DNA of 64,000 nucleotides, from contig NZ_AP028934.1 of the NCBI RefSeq assembly GCF_036323475.1, positions 1,860,001 to 1,924,000 on the forward strand. Reading direction: 5' to 3'. Shown piece by piece: positions 25,795-34,692 of this stretch (position 1 is the stretch's first letter; the number at the start of each line of letters is the position of its first letter). Position numbers and translations under genes: made by a program. The DNA is from Solobacterium moorei. Its GTDB lineage: Bacteria > Bacillota_I > Bacilli_A > Erysipelotrichales > Erysipelotrichaceae. Below the pieces are notes generated by a model. The model had not been told where the DNA came from and did no database searches. It saw only the letters and a list, made by a program, of their open reading frames with translations.

Positions 25795-26352
25795 ATGAAA
25801 AAAATAACTTGGAATTCACCCGTCATCTTATCGTTTGCCCTAATTAGCTTAATCGCATTAGGACTCAACACTATAACAAACGGTACTACAAACTATCTCA
25901 TATTCTCTGTATATGGAGGCTCATTACTCAATCCCCTATTCTATCTACGTTTATTCACACACGTATTAGGACACGCTGACCTATCACACTACATGAATAA
26001 CATGTTGTTATTCTTACTGGTCGGTCCAATGCTAGAAGAGAAATATGGTAGCAACCGTTTACTTGTTATCATCTTGGTGGTCGCTCTTGTAACAGGCATC
26101 GCACATATCATCATCGCTCCAAACACAATGTTATTGGGCGCTAGTGGCGTTGTATTTGCCTTCATTCTATTATCAGCAGTAACAGGTTCTAAAGAAGGTA
26201 TCCCACTTACATTCATTATCGTTGCTGTACTATATATCGGAACCCAGATTTACGAAGGTGTATTCAATATCGATAACGTATCACAGTTAACTCACATTAT
26301 CGGTGGCATTATTGGTGGTGTCTTTGGTATGACACTGCGTAAGAGTCGATAA
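25795..26352 (+). CDS. rhomboid family intramembrane serine protease
   Basis: A 185-residue six-helix rhomboid. The family hallmarks are HADLSHYMNNMLLF in the second helix, the catalytic Ser in LLGASGVVFAF near residue 115 and the catalytic His in LTHIIGGIIGG near residue 167. It cleaves membrane proteins within the bilayer; the substrate is unknown. AAGGAG precedes the ATG, 35 bp after the hydrolase gene. Confidence 0.92.
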   Translation: MKKITWNSPVILSFALISLIALGLNTITNGTTNYLIFSVYGGSLLNPLFYLRLFTHVLGHADLSHYMNNMLLFLLVGPMLEEKYGSNRLLVIILVVALVTGIAHIIIAPNTMLLGASGVVFAFILLSAVTGSKEGIPLTFIIVAVLYIGTQIYEGVFNIDNVSQLTHIIGGIIGGVFGMTLRKSR

Positions 26353-26502
26353 TTAAATTCTAAAATTGCTAGAATTCTACGGAATCTATCCTTTTTATTT
26401 GTATATATTCTATGAAATTGCACATGAAATTCGATTATCATTCACACTCTCTTCACATTTGTGCTCTAAGATAATAGACGTAGTAACAAGGAGGATTGAA
26501 AT

Positions 26503-27888
26503 ATGTCAGATAACTTAAATGAAACAAACAACGAAATTAATGAATCAAATCAATCTGAAACAGTTGAAAACAAAACAGAAACTGTTGAAGAACAACATAC
26601 AGAAGCCACTCAACAAGCAGCTAATGTAGATGCTAAAGAATCTAGCGAACAAGCAAAAGTAGAAACAGTTAACCATACTGTTATAACAACACCAACCAAA
26701 AAGCAGAATATATTCGGTTCAAAAGTCATTGCGACTGTCGGTAAAGGTGCACTCGCAGTACTGTGTGGATTTGGTGGTGCTTGGCTATATTCAGCACAAA
26801 TTGGAAATACTGGTAAAACAGTGGTTTATCAAACAACAGAATCCGGTAGCAGTAAAACAACTTCCGTTTCTAACGAAAAAGATGGCTCCGGTTTAACAGT
26901 TGCAGAAGCTGCCGCAAAAGCAGCCCCTTCTACAGTAGAAATTCAAACAGAAATCACACAACAATCATACGGCATGTTCGGTGGAACATACACAACAAAC
27001 GCTGCTGGTTCTGGTGTCATCATCAGTAAAGATGGTTATATCGTTACAAACAACCACGTAATTGACGGTGCCCAAAAGATTACAGTCAAGACTAGTGATG
27101 GAACAGAGTATGACGCAAAACTTGTTGGTACAGATGCGAAGAGTGATATTGCAGTATTAAAGGTTGACGCAAATGACCTAACACCTGCTACACTTGGTGA
27201 TTCATCCAAGATTTCTGTAGGTGATACGGCCATCGCAATTGGTAACCCATTAGGTACACTTGGTGGAACTGTTACAGATGGTATCATTTCCGCAACATCT
27301 CGTGAACTTGTTGTTAACAACGAATCTATGAAGCTTATCCAAACAAATGCTACAATCAACTCTGGTAACTCAGGTGGTGGATTATTTGATGGTAACGGTA
27401 ATTTGATTGGTATCGTACAATCTAAAGACTCTGGTAAATCTTCATCTGGTGCAACAATCGAAGGTATCGGCTTTGCAATCCCAGTAAATGACGCAATGGA
27501 GGTTGCAGAACAGTTAATTAAGAATGGTAAAGTTACAGACCGTGCAACATTGGGTGTTTACTTACAGACTCTTACAACTCAACAAGGTAACTACACTCCA
27601 GGTGTATATGTTACAAATGTTATCGATGGTAGTGGTGCACAAGCTGCTGGCTTAAAGGCTTATGATAAGATTGTAGGTGCAGATGGCAAGGAAGTTTCAA
27701 GCTATCCAGATTTATCCACAATTCTAAAGACAAAGAAACCTGGTGATACAATTGATTTAACAATTGATAGAGGTGGTAACCAGATTCAAGTGACAGTTAC
27801 TCTTACAGGCACATTAGATACAGCACAATCCCAAAATAACAACCAACAAACTCTCCCTAACCAAGGCGAGCAAAACAACAATAAATAA
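26503..27888 (+). CDS. htrA: HtrA/DegP-like membrane-anchored serine protease
   Basis: A 461-residue surface quality-control protease. It has a Gln/Glu/Thr-rich cytoplasmic N-terminus (~1-70), a membrane anchor (~80-100), a trypsin-like domain with His in VTNNHVID, Asp in KSDIAVLKV and Ser in SGNSGGGLF, and a PDZ domain (YVTNVIDGSGAQAAGLKAYDKIVGADG) around 365-440, then an Asn/Gln-rich tail. GGAGG precedes the ATG. A GATAAT -10 lies about 30 bp upstream, but I see no clear stress operator. It is the last host gene before the prophage. Confidence 0.94.
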   Translation: MSDNLNETNNEINESNQSETVENKTETVEEQHTEATQQAANVDAKESSEQAKVETVNHTVITTPTKKQNIFGSKVIATVGKGALAVLCGFGGAWLYSAQIGNTGKTVVYQTTESGSSKTTSVSNEKDGSGLTVAEAAAKAAPSTVEIQTEITQQSYGMFGGTYTTNAAGSGVIISKDGYIVTNNHVIDGAQKITVKTSDGTEYDAKLVGTDAKSDIAVLKVDANDLTPATLGDSSKISVGDTAIAIGNPLGTLGGTVTDGIISATSRELVVNNESMKLIQTNATINSGNSGGGLFDGNGNLIGIVQSKDSGKSSSGATIEGIGFAIPVNDAMEVAEQLIKNGKVTDRATLGVYLQTLTTQQGNYTPGVYVTNVIDGSGAQAAGLKAYDKIVGADGKEVSSYPDLSTILKTKKPGDTIDLTIDRGGNQIQVTVTLTGTLDTAQSQNNNQQTLPNQGEQNNNK

Positions 27889-27895
27889 CAAATTT

Positions 27896-27928
27896 AAATA
27901 CAGAGTATTCCCTACTCTGTATTTATTC
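27896..27928 (+). terminator. intrinsic terminator of htrA
   Basis: AAATACAGAGTA and TACTCTGTATTT pair perfectly over 12 bp around TTCCC, followed by ATTCTATTT. It closes the host side of the prophage junction. Confidence 0.85.
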
Positions 27929-27938
27929 TATTTCAATA

Positions 27939-27993
27939 GTTGACCAATTATTGACCACTACATAATAAAACCCGCTATTTAAGCGAGTTTTTT
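27939..27993 (+). other. vestigial integrase-arm and terminator outside attL
   Basis: Host-side sequence just before attL carries GTTGACCA (27939-27946) and ATTGACCA (27950-27957), 11 bp apart, then a hairpin with AAAACCCGCTATTTA followed by a T-tract. The same order, spacing and sequence occur at 60247-60302 between the integrase stop and attR. This looks like the attP arm of an earlier related element left in the chromosome. The 27889-28196 stretch holds no gene, only terminators, these sites and attL. Confidence 0.65.
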
Positions 27994-28000
27994 AAAATAT

Positions 28001-28020
28001 CTATGGCGCAGGAACAGGGA
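28001..28020. repeat. attL core
   Basis: The 20-bp core ctatggcgcaggaacaggga is identical to attR at 60304-60323. Its last 17 bases equal the 3' end of tRNA-Ser including CCA, but the rest of the tRNA is absent here. Confidence 0.93.
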
Positions 28021-28114
28021 AAAGATTGAGGATGTTTTTTGATGCGACAGGCTATGTTAATACTGCTATTTTACTGCATATTCGTGCATCGACATACCAC
28101 GTTTTTTTAAAAAA

Positions 28115-28134
28115 GTTGACCAAAAAGTTGACCA
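28115..28134 (+). promoter_or_regulatory. integrase arm-type sites, left prophage arm
   Basis: Two direct copies of GTTGACCA spaced 12 bp lie about 95 bp inside attL. Matching pairs occur beside attR (60247-60265) and outside attL (27939-27957). Paired direct repeats flanking the core are the usual binding sites for the N-terminal domain of lambda-type integrases; binding here is inference. Confidence 0.65.
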
Positions 28135-28154
28135 CAAAATTACGCATGCAAGCA

Positions 28155-28190
28155 TATAAAAATAGCCTACCCTCGCAATGAGAGTAGGCT
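28155..28190 (-). terminator. terminator of the prophage late operon
   Basis: On the minus strand AGCCTACTCTC-attgc-GAGGGTAGGCT is followed by ATTTTTAT, directly after the holin stop codon. The stem is 11 bp with one mismatched or wobble position. Confidence 0.85.
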
Positions 28191-28196
28191 TTCAAA

Positions 28197-28430
28197 TTAC
28201 TTCAAATCTTCTTCAGTAGCATCGTTAGGTTCTACTTCTGGTAGACCAGCTAGAGAAGTACCAATTGATAAAATTGCAGCTAGCGCAGATGTAGAACATA
28301 CTAGTTTCCAATCAACCGCTCCGATTGTTGCTGTTGTTCCAATCGTTGCGACAAATGTCTGTGCTGCTGTTTTCAGAGCACGTCTGCATGCTGCCTTTCC
28401 CCATTTTACCCAATATTGTTTGTCTTTCAT
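28197..28430 (-). CDS. phage holin, r1t-like
   Basis: A 77-residue protein with a basic N-terminus (WVKWGKAACRRALKTAAQTFVATIG), two predicted membrane segments and an acidic C-terminus. The TAAQTFVATIG ... DWKLV ... SIGTSLAGLPE pattern is typical of r1t-type phage holins, which open the membrane at the end of the lytic cycle to let endolysin reach the wall. It overlaps the preceding membrane protein gene and is last in the late operon. Confidence 0.87.
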   Translation of the reverse strand: MKDKQYWVKWGKAACRRALKTAAQTFVATIGTTATIGAVDWKLVCSTSALAAILSIGTSLAGLPEVEPNDATEEDLK

Positions 28431-28729
28431 TTATTATCCCTTCTTTCTTCAATTTGTCTAATTCTATCGCTTAGAAATGTTACCGATGTTTCTGTCTGTG
28501 CTAAACGATTTTCCAGAGACATGACACGATTGCTCACGTCTCTGGTAGTTGCTTTTAAATCTGTTATCCCCTCTTTCACAAAGGCAATGTTTGCATTCAT
28601 TTTTCCAAGCTCGGCTGCCTGATCTTTACTACCTTTATGGATTGATGCGTTTACGCTCCATATTGTTGCTACGAGCCCAACGAGCGAAATCAGAAGACTA
28701 ATGTATACAGGATTGATTCCTTCTTGCAT
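28427..28729 (-). CDS. membrane-anchored coiled-coil protein of the lysis cassette
   Basis: A 100-residue protein with one N-terminal membrane segment (INPVYISLLISLVGLVATIWSV) and a long heptad-like coiled coil (AELGKMNANIAFVKEGITDLKATTRDVSNRVMSLENRLAQTETSV). Position between endolysin and holin, with a 4-bp overlap into the holin gene, resembles haemolysin XhlA-like or phage spike/antiholin accessory proteins. The precise role is not established. Confidence 0.65.
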   Translation of the reverse strand: MQEGINPVYISLLISLVGLVATIWSVNASIHKGSKDQAAELGKMNANIAFVKEGITDLKATTRDVSNRVMSLENRLAQTETSVTFLSDRIRQIEERRDNK

Positions 28730-28740
28730 GAAGCCACCGC

Positions 28741-29709
28741 CTATCTGACACGAATTGTGTTGCCAGGATAAATCAGATTAGGTTCACTAATACCATTCAC
28801 CTCCGCTAACCACTGCCACGTTGTACCGTATCTCGCCGCAATTGATGATAGATTGTCGCCTGGTTGGATCGTGTAATACTCTTCACCACCGCCGAAATTA
28901 CTTGCATTAGCAGAACCTCTAATTACAATCTGTTGTCCTGGGAAAATCATATTAGGATCATTTAAACGATTGATTGCCGCAAGTTCCTGCCAAGTCGTAC
29001 CGTATCTCGCCGCAATTCCGGACAGTGTATCACCAGATTGTACGATATATACGTCCGGTGCTTCAGGAGCAATAACAGATGGTGCCGGAGCATAGTTATC
29101 CGGTCTATCTGCTGTTGCACCAGTACGATAGATTGATGGATCAACGAAGATAACATTTTCGTCTAGTGTTCCATAATTAGAAGTGTACTGTTGGATTGTT
29201 CCGTATGCGGAAGTGTCTACCGTATGACTTCCATCATTGTTTCCCCAAGCCGCTACCCACTTATCATATGGATCACATTCAGGTGCAAGGTATCCAAGCC
29301 AAGATAGCGATGTATAAATTCCGGTGTAGTATCCAGCAGAAGCAATTACGTCGCAGAATGCACGTGACATTGGAGCAATATTGTCATGCGTGATAGCAAC
29401 CCCGCTATTTACTTTGTAATAGTCAGCATCTTCCATGTCTAGCCATACACCAAGCCCAATATCAACGCCATCAATGATGGATAAGAAGCGCTGTGCTTCT
29501 TCGATTGCCTGTGCTGTATTTAATGCATAGGAATAGAAGTACACGCCGATTGTAATTCCTAATCTTTGACACTCCGCGACGTGTCTGCGGAATGAATAGT
29601 CTTCTCGACTTGCCACGCCAGCGCGCAGAATTGCATATCCGCCGGCATATGGTGTGAAGTCAAAATTTGGTTGATGTTCGCTAACATCAGGTACGTTATA
29701 AATTCTCAT
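28741..29709 (-). CDS. endolysin: GH25 muramidase with two LysM repeats
   Basis: A 322-residue cell-wall hydrolase. Residues ~1-195 form a glycoside hydrolase 25 (Chalaropsis-type lysozyme) domain with VPDVSEHQPNFDF at the start and the catalytic-acid region GVWLDMEDADYY near residue 90. Two LysM wall-binding repeats follow (~222-266 and ~278-322), each with SGDTLSxIAARYGTTW or PGDNLSSIAARYGTTW. No signal peptide is seen, so release depends on the holin. It is preceded by a terminator at 29737-29767, so it may have its own promoter. Confidence 0.93.
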   Translation of the reverse strand: MRIYNVPDVSEHQPNFDFTPYAGGYAILRAGVASREDYSFRRHVAECQRLGITIGVYFYSYALNTAQAIEEAQRFLSIIDGVDIGLGVWLDMEDADYYKVNSGVAITHDNIAPMSRAFCDVIASAGYYTGIYTSLSWLGYLAPECDPYDKWVAAWGNNDGSHTVDTSAYGTIQQYTSNYGTLDENVIFVDPSIYRTGATADRPDNYAPAPSVIAPEAPDVYIVQSGDTLSGIAARYGTTWQELAAINRLNDPNMIFPGQQIVIRGSANASNFGGGEEYYTIQPGDNLSSIAARYGTTWQWLAEVNGISEPNLIYPGNTIRVR

Positions 29710-29736
29710 TTTTCTTTGTACTCTTTCTTTCTATCT

Positions 29737-29767
29737 AAAAAGCGAACACTGTTTCCGGCATTCGCTT
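29737..29767 (-). terminator. terminator between the tail module and endolysin
   Basis: On the minus strand AAGCGAA and TTCGCTT pair perfectly around a 15-nt loop and are followed by TTTAGATAG. It would lower read-through from tail genes into the lysis cassette. Confidence 0.65.
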
Positions 29768-29778
29768 AATAGCAACAT

Positions 29779-30420
29779 TTATTTTTCTTTGTAATAATCC
29801 CAAGTTGAGCCAAAGCCTGGCTCATTGCCCTTGTTATTATTGATGTTGGATATAAATACAATTCCACGCGCGATAACTAAGTCACCTTTTGAATAGGTTG
29901 TTTTCTCATTCCAAGGCTTTATTTCTTGCTTTTTCTTCAGCATGTTTTCGTACAGTTTTTCTGATACATCAGGCGTTTTCGCTTCCTCTGCTGTAACGTC
30001 TAATATAACGCTATACGGCACGTTTTTATAAGATACCCTTTGCCCTTTTTTGTACCGTGTTCCAGCTGCCCAAACATTCAGAAATGATATGTACTTCTTT
30101 ACAACTTCAACGCTTGCCGTCTGTAAGCAATCATTGACTAATGGCTTCACATCATTAAAGTTTTTAGCATCAATGTCTTTTTGTGGTACATCAGATAAGA
30201 TGAATGAGATTGTATATCCATCATCGCTTTTAGAAAACGTCATAGGCTCTGTGTACATTTTATGTGTGATGTTTTCATCGTCAAAACTTATTTCATGTAT
30301 AACACCAACTTCAAAACTATCAATTAGTGGCTTTAGGTTTTCAAACACCTTACGTTGAAATGTAACAACGCTTTTATTGCCACTTGGGATTTCAGTAAAT
30401 TTTAAACCATCTATAAGCAT
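29779..30420 (-). CDS. phage tail-associated protein with CBM5/12-like repeats
   Basis: A 213-residue protein. The C-terminal half holds two short aromatic modules (YKKGQRVSYKNVPYSVILD and WNEKTTYSKGDLVIARGIVFISNINNNKGNEPG) resembling carbohydrate-binding module 5/12, seen in phage baseplate proteins that touch wall sugars. The N-terminal ~110 residues are unassigned. It lies between the large DUF859-like protein and the endolysin, so a host-contact role is plausible but unproven. Confidence 0.6.
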   Translation of the reverse strand: MLIDGLKFTEIPSGNKSVVTFQRKVFENLKPLIDSFEVGVIHEISFDDENITHKMYTEPMTFSKSDDGYTISFILSDVPQKDIDAKNFNDVKPLVNDCLQTASVEVVKKYISFLNVWAAGTRYKKGQRVSYKNVPYSVILDVTAEEAKTPDVSEKLYENMLKKKQEIKPWNEKTTYSKGDLVIARGIVFISNINNNKGNEPGFGSTWDYYKEK

Positions 30421-30431
30421 TATTTCCCTTT

Positions 30432-32159
30432 CTATGCAGACTTAACAAACAGTCCGCTAACAACAACTTTACTTTTTGGTGTTATATCGTTTGGCGTAGA
30501 CCAGTTATATACGTGTGTCATAATTGCATTAGCACTTACATTCTTTATTGTTGTTATACACCATGTAATAGTGTGTGCGTCATAGAAACAAAGCAATTTA
30601 TATCCAGCGGGAATAGTGTAAGGAACACTTATATATGCAGCCTGTTGCCCTTTTATTGCTTGAACGTCAGCCGTAAATTCTTTCACGATAAACGTATCAT
30701 CACCGCCAATTGCAAGTCCGCCTTTTGCGTATGTTCTACCTAGCGTTGATAAATCACCTTCGTTGTAAATACCACATGGTACATTAGGAGTTTTTTTAAT
30801 GTGAATCATTCTAAAAAGAGATGTAAACTTCCCAAATAAAGCTGTCCATTGGCTTCCTGGTAAAATGTATTCTCTTATTACAGATTGTCCATAGTAATCT
30901 GTAATAGTTAATTTGAATGTAAATTTATTTTGATAATTTAGATCATTAAACTCTTTATTGATGTTGAAATCATTTGAGTTTACAACCACATCAGTATTCA
31001 GTCTTTCATTTGGCAAATGTTCTGTTATTGCAATTAATTTATTTGACTGCCCATTGTACCATTTACCTTTTGCAACCATATATCCATGATTAGATGTTGG
31101 ATTATCTCTAGTTGTAACCAAATCCGTTATTGTCGGATAGAAATACGGAACATACGTTCCGTGCCATTCTTGCGTTGTTTTAAAGCCTCTACTGTCCTCT
31201 ATTACAAACTGTACATCACCATCAACCATACCTTCTAAATCAACACTATATGTATCATTGTTAAGCGCCATAGGGTATTGCTGTTTATTATGCATCACAT
31301 ACACATTTTTCGCAGTCGAAAAACCTCTTACTTCTGCTTGCATGGTAAGCTTCTTTTTTGATAAGTACCTAAATACTTTGTCTTCATGAATCTTTGTGTT
31401 CCCAGTTTCCTTTACAACTGCCGAACTAATTACAGGACCGTACTTCTCTTCAGGAAGGTCTATGAAAAAACTGATATTCATTGAACCAATCATCTTTGCA
31501 TTTTGATCACCACTGGCATATGTTCCGACCCCTAAATATCCATAAATATATTTTCCGTCAGTCGAATATTTCAGCATTTCTTCAGTTGGTTTAAAAGTAT
31601 ATTCCGTATCAATATCGTTGGTATTCAACCATTTATATCCACTGTTCCCAATCACCCATACGAGCGAATGTCGATATGCAGGAACCTTCTTGTCAAGAAC
31701 TAACGTAATCGTATCCGTTCCATCCATCTTGACACGGTTCTTTCCATTTTTCCAAGAAGGAACACTCGCTCGGGGAATATTAGGAAGTTCAATAGAACCA
31801 TCTAAGTATGCATCTGCAGAAGAAAAGTAAAAACTTAAATTAGCATTAATACTTGTTGAGTAGTTACCATTGTTATCATGATAACTCCAAAATCCACCGC
31901 TTATCAGTGTTCCGCTACCACTCAGCGTACCACCACCTGTAACTGTATCGCATCCAGTAGCACTAAATGTCCAAGAACCAGAGTAGATATAACCAGAATT
32001 CATGGTGTAACTAACTTGGATTTCTACATAGTCCCTATTTAATTCAATACTATGATATTGCGGATTAATACGTGCAAATAATTGATAAGTTACATTTGCT
32101 GCACCAGGTGTACGTGTGGCTTCAGAAACAACTTTCCAGTTTTCACTTAATAACACCAT
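30432..32159 (-). CDS. large tail/baseplate protein, DUF859-like
   Basis: A 575-residue beta-rich protein without signal peptide. The N-terminal ENWKVVSEATRTPGAANVTYQLFARI and a Gly/Ser/Thr-rich region are followed by Ig-like and jelly-roll-like segments and a C-terminal end like phage receptor-binding or minor structural proteins (DUF859 family). Its ATG overlaps the stop of the Tal gene (TAATG), placing it in the baseplate. It probably participates in host recognition. Confidence 0.65.
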   Translation of the reverse strand: MVLLSENWKVVSEATRTPGAANVTYQLFARINPQYHSIELNRDYVEIQVSYTMNSGYIYSGSWTFSATGCDTVTGGGTLSGSGTLISGGFWSYHDNNGNYSTSINANLSFYFSSADAYLDGSIELPNIPRASVPSWKNGKNRVKMDGTDTITLVLDKKVPAYRHSLVWVIGNSGYKWLNTNDIDTEYTFKPTEEMLKYSTDGKYIYGYLGVGTYASGDQNAKMIGSMNISFFIDLPEEKYGPVISSAVVKETGNTKIHEDKVFRYLSKKKLTMQAEVRGFSTAKNVYVMHNKQQYPMALNNDTYSVDLEGMVDGDVQFVIEDSRGFKTTQEWHGTYVPYFYPTITDLVTTRDNPTSNHGYMVAKGKWYNGQSNKLIAITEHLPNERLNTDVVVNSNDFNINKEFNDLNYQNKFTFKLTITDYYGQSVIREYILPGSQWTALFGKFTSLFRMIHIKKTPNVPCGIYNEGDLSTLGRTYAKGGLAIGGDDTFIVKEFTADVQAIKGQQAAYISVPYTIPAGYKLLCFYDAHTITWCITTIKNVSANAIMTHVYNWSTPNDITPKSKVVVSGLFVKSA

Positions 32160-33988
32160 TAATCAACATCTCCAATCCAGTACATATACGTACAATCAAC
32201 TTGTCCGGTTTTAATATTACCGTTTGCAAATTCTGTGATTTCAATTTCATCAAGTTTCGCTTCTAATCGATGAGATCCAACACTCAGAAATTCTCTAACT
32301 GCCAAGTATGCAAGAATATTGTTCAGCTTATCGAACTGCGCAAGCACCTTTCCATTAGTGTCTACTACTTTTACACCACGTCCATTAATACTTGTTTGTG
32401 TTTCTTCGCCTTCTCCACCAACATGCAGACCATTTTCGTCAAGCATTGCTCGCATGAACGCCTTATAGCCTTCGTACTCTTGGCGGGTAACACTAAGAAC
32501 GATGTTATCCGTGTTCTGCTCGATACGTGATGCCAATTCTCGCATGCGTCCATCTGCTGCTGTATGACGGTCTGCCAATTCTGTCAGCGTTTCAGTCAGC
32601 ACTTTATTGCCAACATTAACAGTATTAGCATTGATTGTTCCTGCAGTAATCATTGCTCCGTTGATATGTCCATCCGCAGTTATCGCAGTGGTATATGGTC
32701 CTGCATATCCGTTAGAGCTAAAGCCTAGCCCACCTTGTGACCAACGCCATACATTTCTTGCTTGTTGATAGTCTGCGTTATCAGAGATAACCAACTCTGA
32801 CCAATTGCCGTTTGCATCAGTTACTTTTGTGACATACCCACTAAATCCACTAATGTTAGCAGTAGCGTTACTAACTGCGATATTGACCATTGATTTCACA
32901 AGTGGTTGAATCGTTGATTTGGTAGCTTCTCTGATTGCTTCTCCAAATGAACGTCTTACTTCACCAAGTGTAATCTTTATATAGCGCTCATTTAAAACGT
33001 CGAATTCTGTTTTAATCACTTTCGCAACAGCATTTACACCTAGTTTGTCAAATATAACATGGACGGTATCGCATAGACTTACTCTTTCAAGTGAGACTAT
33101 GTTTTTGTATTCCTCTGTTTGCCATAACTGGATAAACGATACATCAATTGATACCTTCGGAACTCCAATATTGTTCGCCTTAATATATTGCTTTGCACGT
33201 GTATTTAGTTGCTGCTTATCAGGCTTCTTTTCGAAGTCTGCAGAGCAATCTAAAACGTGGATATTTTCCTTTGGATAGTCAGCATGATTTTCTAGGTATT
33301 GAATCTCACCAACAATTACATCTTGTGTATTGTTTTCTTCTTTGTACCAGTAAGCAATCACGCCAGTTCTTACATTCTCAATTGATTCTTGTTGCTTTAA
33401 ATCTGTCAAATTCTTCCCATATCGAATCGTAACCCCATTATCTCTTCCTCGGTTTTGATGAACTTTAACAGTTAATCTATCAAACTCAAGTTCTGCACCT
33501 TTCCCAAAGGAATCAAGAATAGAACCATCAGTTCCTGCTAAACGACTTCTAAATGAAGCAGGACTATTTTGCCTATATTTCCCACTTCCGGAAATATCTG
33601 TCCATACTTCAAAAGGATTAGCAATCATCGAATTAGATTTCAGTCCATTCAAAGCAGATGGACAATCATTTGCACTAAATGGAGCTACAGGGATTCCAGA
33701 TAAATCATAGCTTAGATGCACAGCATAAATTTTTACAACTCCGCCAATTGGGCGAGTGATTTTAAAAATTCTAAAAGGCTGTGTTTTTTGGCCATCACTT
33801 GGCATCGCTAAAATAATTCGATTGTTTCTAATTTCATCATAATGAACGCCACCAAGAGGATACTCCATCTCTAGTTCATAGGAACCATTTCTTTCTTCGA
33901 CAACAGTACAAGAAATGGCATCAGCAAGTGTGCCAATGCCATTTGTCGTAAATTGTTTTTCTGAAGACTCATACAAAATCGGTTTCAT
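32159..33988 (-). CDS. tail-associated lysin/fibre protein Tal (prophage tail endopeptidase family)
   Basis: A 609-residue baseplate protein. The first ~380 residues (MKPILYESSEKQFTTNGIGTLADAISCTVVEERNGSYELEMEYP) match the Gp44-like hub of Siphoviridae Tal proteins, the prophage endopeptidase tail family. The C-terminal part is a fibre-like region (GFSSNGYAGPYTTAITADGHINGAMITAGTINANTVNVGN). I chose the ATG at 33988: it overlaps the Dit stop as ATGA with AAGGTGG upstream; an in-frame GTG at 34000 lies inside that ribosome site. No peptidase active site is obvious. Confidence 0.82.
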   Translation of the reverse strand: MKPILYESSEKQFTTNGIGTLADAISCTVVEERNGSYELEMEYPLGGVHYDEIRNNRIILAMPSDGQKTQPFRIFKITRPIGGVVKIYAVHLSYDLSGIPVAPFSANDCPSALNGLKSNSMIANPFEVWTDISGSGKYRQNSPASFRSRLAGTDGSILDSFGKGAELEFDRLTVKVHQNRGRDNGVTIRYGKNLTDLKQQESIENVRTGVIAYWYKEENNTQDVIVGEIQYLENHADYPKENIHVLDCSADFEKKPDKQQLNTRAKQYIKANNIGVPKVSIDVSFIQLWQTEEYKNIVSLERVSLCDTVHVIFDKLGVNAVAKVIKTEFDVLNERYIKITLGEVRRSFGEAIREATKSTIQPLVKSMVNIAVSNATANISGFSGYVTKVTDANGNWSELVISDNADYQQARNVWRWSQGGLGFSSNGYAGPYTTAITADGHINGAMITAGTINANTVNVGNKVLTETLTELADRHTAADGRMRELASRIEQNTDNIVLSVTRQEYEGYKAFMRAMLDENGLHVGGEGEETQTSINGRGVKVVDTNGKVLAQFDKLNNILAYLAVREFLSVGSHRLEAKLDEIEITEFANGNIKTGQVDCTYMYWIGDVD

Positions 33989-34692
33989 ATTGTGTACCAC
34001 CTTGGTTTGATTTCGACCTTAGTAATCCCATTACCAAGCGTTATTCCGTTTGTTGTATTTGGTAAAAGAGCAGGCTCTCCTATCAATTCAACATTACTGT
34101 TTCGATTGTCCGAACCCTCATATGCGTTTAATAAGTCACAATCAAATTCAATAAATGCATTCCCTGGTTTAACAATCTTAATAGCAGCAGAACCAATTTT
34201 AACAACACCTGTACCATATATTTTGATAATCGGTTTAGCGATGTAATTGGTTGGATTTGTAATTGATCCTGAAGTCTTTAATGTTGTAATTTGTTCACCA
34301 CTCTTGAGAAATTTTTGTGGCATACAATCAAAAACTACATTGAATGCTGCAGTTAGTTTATCTTTCGACATCACTTCGAAAGAACCGTTATATCTAGCTA
34401 ATCTAAAATACTCTGGATGAAATGTATCTTCTAGCCTTTGATAACCAGCATGACTATTAAGCCATCCAACCAAATCATTTAGTTTAGTTCGCATTTCGTT
34501 CTTCAAATAGCAAAGATATGTTATTTGGACGTTTTCAAACGAATTACTGTTGATCGGTGTTAACGTGCCATTTCTTCCTGGTACATTAATCGCATCTATT
34601 CTTCTTGCTGCAGAATTCCACCCATCACTATCAGCTACATAGGTAGAAAAAGCAGACGACTTTCGCCCACCAAATAAAAATGTATCAGCCAT
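33985..34692 (-). CDS. distal tail protein Dit
   Basis: A 235-residue Dit, the hexameric hub connecting tail tube and baseplate in siphophages. Its start ADTFLFGGRKSSAFSTYVADSDGWNSAARRIDAINVPGRNGTL and the FDCMPQKFLKSGE belt are typical of the siphovirus tail-component family. I chose the ATG at 34692, preceded by AAAGGAG and overlapping the tape-measure stop by 8 bp, instead of an upstream in-frame codon. Confidence 0.88.
   Translation of the reverse strand: MADTFLFGGRKSSAFSTYVADSDGWNSAARRIDAINVPGRNGTLTPINSNSFENVQITYLCYLKNEMRTKLNDLVGWLNSHAGYQRLEDTFHPEYFRLARYNGSFEVMSKDKLTAAFNVVFDCMPQKFLKSGEQITTLKTSGSITNPTNYIAKPIIKIYGTGVVKIGSAAIKIVKPGNAFIEFDCDLLNAYEGSDNRNSNVELIGEPALLPNTTNGITLGNGITKVEIKPRWYTI

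Noticed and set aside
28001-28020. Possible second tRNA-Ser at attL
   Set aside because: Only the last 17 bases of the tRNA are present; there is no anticodon or acceptor partner.
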